This document shows positions 1-11,720 of a DNA stretch of 64,000 nt, one piece after another. Source of the DNA: Phyto melanocephala (Eukaryota > Arthropoda > Insecta > Diptera > Rhinophoridae); NCBI GenBank assembly GCA_941918925.1, contig OW799234.1, forward strand, positions 71,361,043-71,425,042, read 5' to 3'. The notes beneath the pieces were generated by a model. That model saw only the letters and a list, made by a program, of their open reading frames with translations, did not search any database and was not told where the DNA came from. Position numbers and translations under genes: made by a program. Numbering within the stretch: position 1 is the stretch's first letter; each line of letters begins with the position of its first letter.

Positions 1-640
1 TTTCTTTAATTCAGACAAAAATTTCAGAGAATGAATCAATGACAAGCTATTTAAAAAATCAGTTAAAATCTCAAAAAATATTTAATCAAAGAGAATTATT
101 TAATTAATAAAAAAAGACGTATGAAACGCAGGACAAGAAAAAAGCTTCTTCAAAGTTTTGTATCAAACTAAAATATTTAAGTCTACAGTATCTTTAACTA
201 AATAAGAATTATAAAAGTAATTATAAACATAACAAACCAAAAAACCCACACTAATTGCAAATAAAAAAAATTTAATTTGTTGTTTTAGCATATGTATGTA
301 ATCTTAGGAAATAGTCAAACAAAAAATTATTTGAAACAATTAAAATATTAATAGAAATTGAAATTAAAATTAGGCAAACGTTTGTTTGAAAATATTTTAA
401 CGATAACTTTTTCTGTGCAAATAGCGTGGCACGTCGTCTTATTGATTCTTCATCTATTTTTACGCTGAACGAATACTGCTGGCGAATCGCAAAAATATTG
501 TAACAATTATTCCGAGTTCTTGCGTAGAAAAGCGATTTCATGTATTATTGATATGTATTTTGTGTATGTGTATTTCACACATGAGAAAGCAGAACTAACA
601 GTTATCGCCATTGGCAAAAATTATAACATAATGGCTTATG
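1..640. other. Gene-free AT-rich stretch
   Basis: This stretch is AT-rich with many short A and T runs. Short open frames occur, but none has a recognisable motif or codon pattern. I see no repeat or gene here. Confidence 0.6.
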
Positions 641-658
641 TGTCACCTTGTGGATAAA

Positions 659-905
659 GATTTAAGCAAAAATATTGATTTGTATAAAACTTTGGGCGAC
701 TCGTATCAGCATAGCGACTGGTATCTGGAGAATAACACTAGCAATGTTGGCATCCACAAAGTTAATCATAGCTGGTTCAATCCATATTTTTACCACACCA
801 AAACGTAAAATTAATTGCTCACCAACATGATGTCTCAACACCTCCATTCTTTCACGCTCTGTATGGTTTGTAGTGCCCTCTTGTTTAAACCAGAGCTCAC
901 TAAGA
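659..905 (-). pseudogene. DD41D mariner-like transposase fragment
   Basis: This is a remnant of a Tc1/mariner-superfamily transposase, the enzyme that cuts and pastes its own element. On the minus strand it reads SELWFKQEGTTNHTE then MEVLRHHVGEQLI. That matches the block around the second catalytic Asp of the DD41D family found elsewhere in this window, whose consensus form is WFQQDGATCHTA. The catalytic Asp is Glu here (QEG). After ILRFG the part carrying the third catalytic residue is missing, and the frame resumes with the C-terminal helix region (NFVDANIASVILQIPVAMLIRVAQ, shown here in part: NIASVILQIP). The N-terminal half is absent. The copy is dead. No terminal inverted repeats were identified, so the ends are approximate. 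Confidence 0.65.
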
Positions 906-1698
906 TCATGCGTTTAAGTTTTAGGAAGCACAATGTCCGTTATTATACTGAACAAAAATGACAAAATGAGCTGTCAAAATAATACTATTTCATATCAAAC
1001 CTCAAGATGATTTACACGATATTTCCTTCACAAAAAAAAAAAAAAAAAAATTTAGAATAAAATTTGGAAATCGCCGTTTTATAAGTGAATGTTTTGCATT
1101 GCGTGTTTCTTGGTACTTATAGTTAAGTTTTAAGTTTTTTATTTTTATATATTTTTTGAATGTGTTTGTCAAAGAGACTCTTTGGCTGCTGCTCCCTATT
1201 TTCTCAAATGTTGCAGTGGCATCCTATTCTATTCTTATTACTGCTTGTAGTTGCAACATTGTTGCATTGTTTTCATTCTTATCGATTGGGCTCATTGTAT
1301 ATCAATCTTAAATGCACCAAAGAAAACATTTTCTTTTGTTGCAACTTTTTTAACTGAAGTTGTTATAAAGTATACCAAATTATTTCTTCTTATGCGGATT
1401 TAGTGCTTTTCTTTTCGAAAAGTTGCGGCAAATATGGCAGGAAGAGGGCGTAACGAGCTTATTTGTTTATGTCACTGTCAATATTTTTTTATTTAACAAC
1501 TGAATGAACGAAATAAAGAAAACTAAGTTCCTATAATGTGAAAAGGCAAAGTTTGATTTTATTTTAAGTTGTTGTATACGAGCCTTACGAGAACAACTTA
1601 TTTGGCAGGAGGGATAAACATTAGTAAGTTGTTTCACTAAAATGTTAAAGACATTAAACATTTAGATTTATTAAGTAACAAAAAAAAAAGAACAATTA
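906..1698. other. Gene-free stretch
   Basis: No gene is recognised. An A run lies near 1031-1050. The rest is AT-rich and looks unique within the window. Confidence 0.5.
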
Positions 1699-2214
1699 TT
1701 TTTATATATTAAAGTGAAACTCTGTGTGTGTGTGTGTGAGTGCGTATGTGTGTTAGCTATAGACTCTGAAATCGTAAAGCCGATCAAACTCAAAGTTTGG
1801 CAAGTTGTTGTACACATTCCAGGGAGTGTTTATGGGTGAAAAAAGTGGGCGGGGCCACGCCCATAAAAAATTATTTATCATTTTTAGCTACTTGCACTTG
1901 AACGATTTTTCTGAAACTTTGCGCACACATATTGAGCTGTTATGACTTTACAATTTCGTGATAAGAAAAGTGGGCGGGGCTACGCCCATAAAAAAGTTAT
2001 AATTTTGAGGTACTTGCACTGGAACGATTTTTCTAAAACTTTGCACACATATTGAGCTGTCATGACTATACAGTTTCGTGATTAGAAAAGTGGGAAGAGA
2101 CACGCCCATAAAAAAAATTATAATTCTTAGCTTCTTGCACTTGATATTCAATTAAAATTCAGAAGGCATTTTTATTCATTAAGGGGCGTAGAAACGCGCG
2201 CCGGGCTTGGCTAG
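1699..2214 (+). mobile_element. Non-autonomous Helitron, copy 1 (3 internal repeat units)
   Basis: This is one of four copies of the same element here. The 3' end reads GCCGGGCTTGGCTAG followed by T, the CTAG-T end expected of a Helitron. The 5' end is a degenerate form of TCTATATATATAAAAGTG. A GT microsatellite follows at 1722-1740. Inside are three imperfect repeats of about 122 bp, each with the phrase GTGGGCGGGGCCACGCCCAT and an A run, at about 1840, 1965 and 2090. A small hairpin-capable stretch (GCGT...ACGC type in other copies) precedes the 3' end. No Rep/helicase gene is present, so mobilisation would depend on an enzyme supplied elsewhere. No inverted termini or target duplication are seen, as expected for Helitrons. 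Confidence 0.75.
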
Positions 2215-3370
2215 TTAAATATAATAATGCGTTGTTGGAACCTTGTATAAACAGTGTAATGATATCCTTTTCGAAATTACCCAGTAAAAAAATTATGAAT
2301 GAACTTATCATGAATTTCGACTTTTAACCGATCTCTAGTTATTTACAAATAAAGAATTTTCCAATACTTGTATAAAGTTATTTATAAGCATAACGTTTAT
2401 TTAATTATCCTTGTGTTATTATGGCCCTTCTCACGCATTCGATTAGCCTCTACAACAAAACGTCCTCAATTTTGTTGTTTTTTTTTTATTTTCTTTTGTC
2501 ATTCCATTAAACCACAGAATTTAATGCCTAGGAAATGGTCTGAATGTTAGATTAAGCCATGCAATACTTTTGTTTGTGTGTTCATTACTATCAAAGCAAC
2601 AATAACAATAACAACAACAACAACAGCAATAAGCAAAAATTCTAAATGATTTGAAAAAGTTGACGTGATTTAACAAAGTTTTCTTCATTCGGGCCATTTT
2701 TCTATTGACAATTGCAAATGTTGCACAACTGATTGTTGTTAAAGTTGAAGTTGTTGCTTGGTTCTACATTAACGGGATGCAGATGTGGCAGTTGTTGTTA
2801 TTACTATTGTTGGCTAGTAAATGTATTAGACACGCAGTCTAAAAAGGAAAATAATGAACTCATTTATCAATCAAAGTAGCAAATCAAACAAAACGTAACA
2901 ACGAGTCAAGACTTCAAAACCAACACAGCCTTAAACAACCACAAAATACTATTTGTACATACTTACATACATACATACATACATACATTTATATACGTTC
3001 GATGGTTCCAAACGGTACATTTGCAAACAAACAAAACAAAAAACAAAATAAAAAAATATTAAATTTGTGACAGACGTAAAATCTTTTCCAGAGACATCAT
3101 TTTACTCTTTCGAAACCGGAAATATTGAAAATTGTTTAAGGTGAATGTGCACGAGAAGATTCTTCAATTGGAGCAGCGTACACACAACATTAATGTTCGT
3201 TTGTTTAACAAATTCAAAGACCGCTATCAAATGTTATAAATCTAGAAAAAAAAAATACAGGGGCATAGGGTACACTACAGGAGGTCGACAAATGCGTTTT
3301 TTACATTTTTATAAAAAATCAATATTTTGTGATTGTGTAATTTCCAAAACATTTTTTTGTAAATTAAAGA
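2215..3370. other. Gene-free stretch with microsatellites
   Basis: No gene is recognised. A CAA-rich trinucleotide patch lies at about 2595-2630, and an ACAT tetranucleotide array at about 2960-2990. Confidence 0.55.
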
Positions 3371-3860
3371 ATTTTTAACGAGACAATACTTATTGTACAA
3401 AATAAATAAAATTGTTATTAAAAAAATAAATAATTAAACGAAAATATTTTTTTTTTCAACTTCTTGTAAATAGTAAATTTTTTAAAAAACAAAAAAATTA
3501 TCGTCTATTAAAAAAAAACGAAAATTTATCGTTTATTTTTTAAAAACAAAAAAATATCTCGAAAATTTTTTTAAATCATAAATTTATTGTAAATATTAAA
3601 TCATATAAAAATTTTATAGTTTTTTAATTAATGCCAATATATCGCCTCTTAACGAAAATTAATTATAAATTTTTTATTTACTTAATAGCGATTTATCGTA
3701 AATTTTCTTTAGTTTATCGTAAATTTATTTCAATTGAAATTCTATGGTAAACCTCTCATCTCTTATTTTCTTAAAAAAAATAATTTATCGTAAATTTGTT
3801 GATATCGAAAAACTGTTTTAGACTTATCATGAATGTTTTGGTAAGTAGAAATAGAGGGTG
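3371..3860. repeat. AT-rich degenerate repeat with TTTATCGTAAAT motif
   Basis: The motif TTTATCGTAAAT and close variants recur many times between A and T runs. The same motif recurs at about 6100-6180 and 7060-7870, on both sides of Helitron copy 2. This suggests one old low-complexity repeat domain into which later elements inserted. No coding potential is seen. Confidence 0.5.
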
Positions 3861-3990
3861 TCCACAAATTGAGATATCATTTTGATTATAATAAAAAAAT
3901 GGTCAAAACAAAATGTCTTTCTTATATCGAACAAAATGCGATTGTGAATAAACGCATTCAAGTAGAGCAATTTAGTTTCGCAAGTATATA

Positions 3991-4904
3991 AAGGGTCCGC
4001 CATCTAACGTTTTTTTTCAACTATTGCTTTTTTCGTGAATGGTAATACTTAGCTCATGTCTGATTTGACAGATAATTAGTTTAATCCTTCCGCTGAACGA
4101 ATATGTTTGTGTATACGCTTGAACAACGCTTCGCTAAGTGGGCCTGCGATCGACTTACAGAAGATGCCGACTTTGCGAAAAAAAAATCATCTTTTCAGAT
4201 GGAGCTCATTTTGATCTTGTCGGGTATGTAAACAAGCAAAATTGTCGCATTTGGGGCACAGAAAACCCGCACGTATACATTGAAAAGCTGACACACACAA
4301 AACAAGTCACTGTTTGGTGCGGATTTTGGTCCAGAGGTATAATTGGGCCATTTTTCTTCGAAAATGAGCAAGGAGTGGCCGTAGTCAATGGCGATCGTTA
4401 TCGGCCATGTTGAACGAATTTTTGTTCACAAAAATTGAAGAGGAGGATATTGGCAACATTTGGTTTGAACAGGACGGCGCTACGTGCCACACAGACGAAG
4501 CTACACTTGATGTTTGGCGCCCTGTTTTTGAAGATCGCATTATCAGCCGCAGAGCTGATGTCGTTTAGCCACCTCGGAGCTGCGATTTAATGCCGTTGGA
4601 CTATTATTTGTGGGGTGCCGTCAAACATAAGTGTTACGCCAACAAGCCAGAGACAATTGACGCTCTGAAGGATAATATTTGTGAAGCCATTGGTGAAATA
4701 CAGCTGCACACAATCGATCATGTGCTTAAAAATTGGACCGATCGTGTAGGCTACTGCATGGCCAGCCGAGGCATCCATTTGAATGAAATTATTTTCCGTT
4801 ATTAACCGGAAGGATTGTACTTTCAATTAAAAAAAGAAATTTGAGAAAATATTCAGTAGTTTTTTTTATAGAATTTTCAAAAAAAAGCTATTTGGCGGAC
4901 CTTT
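3991..4904 (+). mobile_element. DD41D (rosa-like) mariner element, internally deleted
   Basis: This is a Tc1/mariner DNA transposon with both ends preserved. The left end AAGGGTCCGCCA and the inverted right end AAAGGTCCGCCA form TIRs of about 28 bp, and each is flanked by TA (3989-3990 and 4905-4906), the hallmark target duplication. At 914 bp it is shorter than the ~1.3-kb relative at 33979-35271, because most of the N-terminal DNA-binding half is gone. It cannot make active transposase but still has ends that could be mobilised in trans. The DD41D spacing is the one reported for rosa-type elements of flies. Confidence 0.85.
4103..4805 (+). pseudogene. Broken DD41D transposase
   Basis: The reading begins at an ATG (4103) with MFVYTLEQR and jumps at once to the catalytic half (WACDRLTEDADF). 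An internal deletion has therefore fused the start to the core and removed the helix-turn-helix domains. The first catalytic Asp is in FSDGAHF (usual form SDEAHF). The second is in EQDGATCHT and the third in LMPLDYYLWG, with 41 residues between the last two. Typical family blocks are visible: YVNKQNCRIWGTENP and TVWCGFWSRGIIGPFFFEN. Three lesions are clear. An A run at 4178-4186 is two bases too long. One base is missing near 4407. A Trp codon has become TAG at 4566-4568. The frame otherwise runs to TAA at 4803-4805. Confidence 0.85.
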
Positions 4905-4989
4905 TATTTTGAATAAAAAAATGTTCTCAAATTTATATAAAACGAAAGGAGTTAAAGATCAAAATGTACGAACATTTATACCGCACAGT

Positions 4990-5780
4990 GTGTTTTTCGG
5001 TCTATTTAAAATTTAAAACTTAAAAAAACTGACAAGATTAGATGTACGATTTTGGAATTTTGCAAACATTGCTTTTTTATCCATAGATTTGTAATAACAG
5101 AAAACTAAGGTGACACGCCCACTTTAACTACTACCACCCATATAAAGCTTTACCTTAAATTCATATAATTTCTCTATAAATAAAGAATTTGTAAGAATAA
5201 AGGACCATATTGAAATACCTAAGTTGTATTTATTAGCAAAAAAGTACTTCGACACGCCTACTATAACGCCAACTTTTCACGTTATCTACCGTTAATGAAA
5301 TTTAAAAGCTCATAAAACCGACAAAATCGGATGTATAATGATGAAATTTCGTATATATAGCTTTCTAGTCAATATCATTGCTATGCCAAAAAATTTAGGT
5401 GACACGCCTAATTTAACGCCTACCTCCCATAGAACACTTTATTTTAAATTAATATAATTTCTCTATGGACAAAGATTGTGAAAGAATACAAAACTTTATA
5501 TTGAAAAATCTAAGTTGAATTAGTTAGCAGAAACTACTTTGACACGCCCACTTCTCACATAATTTACTGTTAATGAAATTTAAAGGCTCACACAACCGAC
5601 AGAATTATATGTATTAGGAGATGAAATTTCGCATATATTGCTTTCTGATACATTTTATATTAATGCCAAAAAATGAAGGCGAGAAGCGCATTTTAACTCC
5701 CACATCCCATATAATACTCTATATTAAATTCATATTATTTTTATATACACAAAAATTAAAAATAAATAAATAAATCTGTA
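4990..5780 (+). repeat. ~285-bp tandem repeat, about 2.7 copies
   Basis: Units start at about 5008, 5298 and 5575, each with AAATTTAAA(A/G)GCTCA or a variant followed by ACCGACA. Each unit then carries GACACGCC(C/T)A, a CTCTAT-like patch, a second GACACGCC motif and ATTTACTGTTAATG. The third unit is partial. The units are diverged (roughly 75-80 percent by eye). The ACACGCCCACTT phrase recalls the internal repeats of the nearby Helitrons, but the units are otherwise different. Function unknown. Confidence 0.7.
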
Positions 5781-6184
5781 ATGGATTATAAATTATATTA
5801 TTTTAAAAGTAGGAGGAGCCATGCCCACAGAAAGCGTTTTCTGTTAATAACAAAATAATGAATTTTTTAAAAAGACAAAGAATTGGTGGTGGGTTTTTAA
5901 AATTCGGCACTGCCTAATAAAGTGCCACCTCCTTTTTAGGATATTAAAAATGTTCTTATTTCAGTTTATTACAAAAAGGTTCAGGTTAAAGTAGGAAAAA
6001 TTATATTGGCCAAGGGACATCCACCAAACTACCTCAGTTTGTTTTTTTAATAATCATGTTATTAACTTCCTGTTTTATTCAATATGTAATTTATAGCAAT
6101 ATTTTAATAAAACCAAAATTAATCGCTAACAAAAAATTATTGTAAATTTCTTGCTAAACAAAAATATAACGTTAATATTTTATA
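5781..6184. other. Gene-free AT-rich stretch
   Basis: Nothing recognisable except the start of the ATCGTAAATT-type AT-rich repeat near 6100-6180. Confidence 0.5.
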
Positions 6185-7055
6185 CTAGCCAAACCCGGCG
6201 CGCGTTGCTACGCCCCTTAATGAATCGAAATGCATTCTGAATTTTAATTGAATATCAAGTGCAAAAACCTAAAAATTATAATTTTTTTATGGGCGTGGCA
6301 TTTCCCACTTTTCTAGTCACGAAATTGTAAAGTCATAACAGCTCAATATGTGTGCAAAGTTTCAGAAGAATCGGACCAGTGCAAGTATCCCAAAATTAAA
6401 ATTGTTTTTATGGGCGTGGCCTTGCCCACTTTTCTAATCATGAAATTGTAAAGTCATAATAGTTCAATATGTGTGCAAAGTTTCAGAATAATCGGTCCAG
6501 TGCAAGTTCCTCAAAATGATACCTTTTTTTTATGGGCGTGGCACTGCCCACTTTTCTAATCTTGAAATTATTTAGTCATGACAGCTCAATATGTGTGCAA
6601 AGTTTCAGAAAAATCGGTCTGATGCAAGTACCTCAAAATTATAGCCTTTTTTTATGGGCGTGGCCCCGCCCACTTTTTTAATCACAAAGTTATAAAGTCA
6701 CGACAGCTTAATATGTGTGCAAAGTTTCAGAAAAATCGGTCTAGTGCAAGTACCTAAAAGTTAAAACTTTTTTAGGGGCGTGGCCCCGCCCACTTTTCTT
6801 ATCACGAAATTATTTAGTCATGACAGCTCGATATGTGTGCAAAGTTTCAGAAAAATCGGTCAAGTGCAAGTAGCTAAAACTGATAACTAATTTTTTATGG
6901 GCGTGGCCCCGCCCACTTTTTTTCATCCATAAACACTCCCCGGTATGTGTACAACAACTTACCAAAGTTTGAGCCCGATCGGTTTTACAGTTTCAGAGTC
7001 TATAGCTAACACACACACACACACACACACAGAGTTTCACTTTTATATATATAGA
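6185..7055 (-). mobile_element. Non-autonomous Helitron, copy 2 (6 internal repeat units)
   Basis: This is the longest copy of the family, read on the minus strand. The 5' end is TCTATATATATAAAAGTG preceded by A. The 3' end is GCCGGGTTTGGCTAG followed by T. Insertion between A and T, TC start and CTAG end are the diagnostic Helitron features. An AC/GT microsatellite sits just inside the 5' end (7013-7030). Six imperfect ~122-bp units, each carrying the palindrome-rich GGGCGTGGC...GCCCACTTTT core, are spaced at about 6291, 6412, 6534, 6656, 6776 and 6899. There is no coding capacity. It lies inside the AT-rich ATCGTAAATT repeat domain. Confidence 0.85.
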
Positions 7056-7870
7056 TATTGAAAAATTATCGTAATTTCTTTATTAAACAAATATTTATCG
7101 TTACTTTTTTAATGAGCAATAAGACAAACCACTAGAAAACAGTTCCTCACTACATACAATTTGGCATCTAAACCCATTATTTTAACACGGCAGGTACTTA
7201 CCAATCTCGCTTACTATAGGGACTCGTAAAAGTTCTTTTTACGGTCGCTTATAAAAAGGGACTTAAATAAGTACTTACTTTTATATAAATAAGTACTTGA
7301 TTTAATTACCTAAAAAACCCATTATTATTAAGGACTACAGAAGTCATTCGATTCTTTTAAGGACGAAAGTTCAGTTTGATTATTTTGTTATACGATAATT
7401 TGAACTTTAACCAGTGAAAATCAATAAGTCACCAATTTGTTAGTGAAAAAGTTTACTCGAAGCGTGTAAAACTAATTGAAGATTATAAAAAGTTGTGTAT
7501 TTGAAAAGCTTCTAGCAAATTTCGCAGGCAAATGCCTGAAAATAAGAACTAATGGGTCACATTAAAAATCAAGTCATTACTAAAACACTTCTTAGTAAGA
7601 TAGGCCATATGTTATAGTCATTGAAAAGTATGTTATTAAGTAAGAGCAAGTCATTACCTGGTTTTTGCTGGAATCATATGAATTCTCTGTTAGAAAAAAA
7701 TTTATCGTAAATTGTCGGAATTTATCTCATATTTTTTCGTAAATTTTCTTTTAAACGAAAATTTCAAATTTTTTAAATGAGTTTTTAAGTGAACATAAAT
7801 TTATTGTAATTTTTTTTAATAAATAAAATATTGTTCATGTTTTAATAAATAAAAATTTATAAACATTTTA
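7056..7870. repeat. AT-rich degenerate repeat (continuation)
   Basis: ATCGTAAATT-type motifs resume right of the Helitron at 7060-7110 and 7690-7870. The central part (7120-7680) is ordinary AT-rich DNA with no recognised gene. Confidence 0.45.
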
Positions 7871-9955
7871 AACCAGCTATAACGTGCTTTAAAAAGGGTG
7901 ATCAAATTTCATCTTAAGCCTTTAAAAAACTTCTTGTCTATCGTATCGTTTTATAAGTTTTATTTGTTTTATGGTCTGCAGCTTTTTGGAGTTCTTGTTT
8001 AGTTTATTGAAAATCATTTACTCGTTCTCTATTTAAACAGGGCTTATTGTGAAATACATAAATATTTCATACTTTCAAATCAATAAATTTTTTTTTAACA
8101 ATCATTCGTATTCCGCAAAATTACCAACTAGAGACCACAATAAGGCCAAGTTCATCCATCAGTGATCACCCGCTGCATTTTTCCAAAAAGAATTTGTTTT
8201 TGTTTTAAATATAGTATTTGTTGTGTCTCTGTGAAAATCAAAACTCTCCCATCATGATGTGTAAGCAAAAAGTAAAATAAAAGTTTCAAATTGTTTTAAA
8301 GTAAAAAACAAAAAAAAAAAAAACAATCATTGCTGTTACGACCAAACATTCACTTATTGAACGGTGCTGTTGTTGAGCATTATTTAACTACATGATTCGT
8401 AGAATATTAAGGAATTGAATAAAAAAAGTTTTTAGCAGCATGTGATTAAATAGTTTTTCTATGAATTTGGTTTTCATTGAGGATAGAAATGAATGTTAGA
8501 AAACTTTTTGTGTTGGTGAGTGTGATGGTATGAATTCTACTAATATTTGTAAGATAAATTTAACAGCTTTTTTATGGCTTAACAAATTTTCATTAATGTT
8601 TTTGGTGAACATAAAACATTTTTCTTGGATTTCAATGTAAAGACTTTATATCACGCCTTGTAACAGGAGTCTAACCTCAGTCCCGATTTGTTAACTACAA
8701 TTTTTCTTGCTCGACTTTATTTACTTTTCTTTTAAACATGCTTTTAAGGTCGCATAGGAAAATTTGTACTTAGGAGTTCCAATTTTTTTTATTTATATTA
8801 TCAAGTGTGTTGGTACAATAATGATATAAGTATGTATGTATGACTGGAAAAACAAAATGAATTTCTATCAACGGTAAGCCCTTACATGTTTTTATTCTTC
8901 TTACCTTTATCCCCTATAAATGCAATATCTGCGCAAGTAAACTTACCAAGTCTTTGTAGCACTTTGTATACAGAGAAAACAGTATCGGTTGTTGCCAATC
9001 GCATAATTTAGTTGTGATAGTAGAATTTGACCGTTATATCTACAGAGTTTCGTTTCGGATTATCAATGTATAGTCTGTAAAGAGAAATTATAATTCTTTC
9101 AATAGAAATTTCATAACCACAGAAGTAAAGTTTGATTGCACGAACTAAACTATTCGATTGGCAATGAATTTGAATTTCTGTTTTCTGAGTGTGGTTAGGT
9201 TCTTTGTGCCCTTTTGTTATTATTTAAAATATCTTTAAATTACCTTGATTTGCCTTAAATAAACTAAATAGGCAATAATCCAAAAAAAATATAATCGAGT
9301 TCTGATTTATTGTAGTATAAAATCCAAGAACTGACAACCGAATGCAAAACCCGAGGCAGAAAAGCTTTGAGTTAAATGGGAGACTATTTAGTCTCTAAAA
9401 CTGGATCACTATAAACTAATTATCTTAATGTTGACGTTTATTTTGATGTAGGTCATACAGACTTTTTTAGAAAGAACTGTTCTAGAGGTCACTAATTTTA
9501 CACATTCCTCTACAGCGTTAGTATCTTTTAAATACTACGTTTTGACACCTAAAATTATCTACAACATTTCAATGTTTCAAGTGTAAATACAGAGCTCTTG
9601 AACATTAAATTCAGAAAAAAACTTTTTAAAAACATTGATTTGTAAGCAACATTAAGAGCCATTATTACAACTTTAAATTAGTTAAAGGTAGGATTTTATC
9701 TATTATTAAATCTTCATTTTAGACTGAAGTATGCGGTAAGTTCAAGACGAGTTCATTCAACCTGGTTGTAGTAATAGTAAACTGTATATTCCTCCTACAA
9801 AATCCAATCTAATTAACGCCAAGTTTTAATAATGCCCTAAAAATAAAATTTTTATTTTTAAATTATTTTAAATTTGTGTTTTTTTACTTAAAAATAATCA
9901 TATAGCAAAAAAAGCCAACCCAATAAGCTAAAAATTATGCACAATTAATAAAAGT
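7871..9955. other. Gene-free stretch
   Basis: No gene or repeat is recognised. An A run lies at about 8310-8322. Short frames show no family motifs on either strand. Confidence 0.5.
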
Positions 9956-9959
9956 CTAT

Positions 9960-10480
9960 TAGTTTTGATCGAATCAGACCAAAGTGGCATCCCTGAAACG
10001 AAAGTCCCATTTAAAAGTTGTTTCAAATTTTTTTATGGTTTATACAGTAAACCAGTCAAGCCCTTTCATTTGATAAATGTGTAGCTACTATATTTGATCC
10101 ATAGTTATATCTTGGTTAACTGCATTCTACTAGTTAAGCCCTTTTATTTGACACTCACATTGAATAGGTGGGTTGTTTGAGGGCTGATGATATCTATTTT
10201 CATTTGTTGTAATACAAAGGAAATTATATTTTTGTGCTTATATCTCAGTCAGTTTAACAACGAATTGGCCATATTTTATGATGGAAAAAAGGCTGTCAGT
10301 ATGGAATGTCTGTTGTCACTTTTACGTCTAAACATAAAAAAGCAGGCTTAAGAACTTTATATATAAAGTATTTCTTTTTTATAATTTTCTCCTATAACTT
10401 TGCAGATTTTAGCCTGATTTGTCCAGAATCTTCTAAAACTAACCCTAGAGGCATATTATAAAGAATGATTTTTTGCATTT
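9960..10480 (-). repeat. Family-B dispersed repeat, diverged copy
   Basis: On the minus strand this shares a series of phrases with better copies at 38.9, 51.4 and 19.8 kb. These include ATATGCCTCTAG, a TATAGG phrase, GAGATATAAGC, and repeated versions of TCAAATGAAAGGGCTTGACTRGTAGAA. It is non-coding. The ends are not defined. Confidence 0.5.
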
Positions 10481-10578
10481 TAATTTCTTTAGTGTAAAGA
10501 ACAATTCTTAAAATACATGTCAATGTCAAAAACTCTCAGCAAGGTTCTCCATTTAACTGCAAATAGAATAAAGCCTGC

Positions 10579-10821
10579 AGTACACGAAATGTAAAAAGCC
10601 ACATTTGCATGTGGCTGTGACGTAATTTTGACGTCATCATTAAGCATATATACATCCTTTTCGGCCATATTTGCATTTTTGGACTAAAATACATTTCGTG
10701 TAGTATTAAAATCTTAATGGATGCAGCCACTACGATTATTTTCAAAAATTAAACCAAAGTGCTGAAAGTTTTAGTGACGTCAGACCCATATGTGCATGTG
10801 GCTTTTTACATTTCGTGTACT
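10579..10821. mobile_element. MITE with TIR AGTACACGAAATGTAAAAAG
   Basis: The left end AGTACACGAAATGTAAAAAG followed by CCACAT is matched in inverted form at the right end (ATGTGGCTTTTTACATTTCG then TGTACT). The TIRs are about 27 bp and nearly perfect. The element is 243 bp with no coding capacity. A third copy of the terminal motif, inverted, lies inside at 10690-10702. A convincing target duplication was not found, so the superfamily is open. Confidence 0.75.
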
Positions 10822-11505
10822 ATCGGTCATATGCCGCATGGCACGTGATACCAAACACTTTTTAAGAGACGTGTTTGATGTTCAATTAATCTGTCTTCTT
10901 GAAGAAGTTAACTGGCACCTAACAACATTTGATTTGATACCTCTAGACAATTTTTTTAGGGATACGTGAAGTCTCCCGAATAAAGGGACAAGCCAGCCAT
11001 AGTTCATTTCCTAGAAAAACATTACAGCTGATACAATAAAATTCGAGTAGGTGGTGTAGCGGGATATATTTACATGAACTAATCCTAAAATTTAACATTT
11101 TATTATCTTTTGCAATTTTTCTGTTTCTTTGTTTTTAATTTTCACCCCCAAACGCTTAAAAATTCACCCGATACATAGATTTGTTTTGCTTGTGAATTAT
11201 CGAAGAAGTGCAAATTGTTGTTTCTTGTGATGAAAATATTGCATACGAAAGCACAACAAAGCACTCATTTTGTACAGCTGAATTGTTCAAAAAGAAGACA
11301 AATCTTTTTCAGAATTATTTTTTTCTGTATATTTCTTCCACACGAGCTGCTACCTTTTTTAACAATATGTCTTGGAAAGGCGTGATTATGCTTTTCCCAG
11401 TAGGGATAAAGTAAGAGCTTACCAGTTGCAAAAAAAAGACCAACGAAGTGGCACATCGCATTTTGAAATCATGCTTTCAAGAAGCACTCTGGGAAGCAGA
11501 GAAGT
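10822..11505. other. Gene-free stretch
   Basis: No gene recognised. Overlapping short frames on both strands at 11208-11614 have no motif support. Confidence 0.5.
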
Positions 11506-11509
11506 AATT

Positions 11510-11720
11510 GAGTTTTTTTGGTGGGTAGGCATGCCCACTTTTCTTAATATCAAATTTTATTTGTTACAGATATTCTATGTGCATGCAAAGTTTAATACAG
11601 TTATTTTTAAGTAGTTGAAAAAAGAAAAATTACTTTGAATGGGCGTGGCACTGCTCTCATCTTGTGTCAGAAACTGTTTCGGCCAGTTTCTTAAGTCTTT
11701 GCTAAAGTTGTATTATAACC
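11510..11720. repeat. Possible fragment of a Helitron-type internal repeat
   Basis: The phrases GTAGGCATGCCCACTTTTCT, GTGCATGCAAAGTTT and GGGCGTGGCACTGCTC occur at Helitron-like spacing and order. The ends of the Helitron family are absent. This is probably an eroded fragment of that family or a cousin. Confidence 0.4.

Noticed and set aside
272..541. 89-codon open frame on the minus strand
   Set aside because: No domain, no start context or family resemblance; likely chance.
11208..11614. Overlapping short frames on both strands
   Set aside because: No motif support in either strand, and the right part overlaps a Helitron-type repeat phrase.
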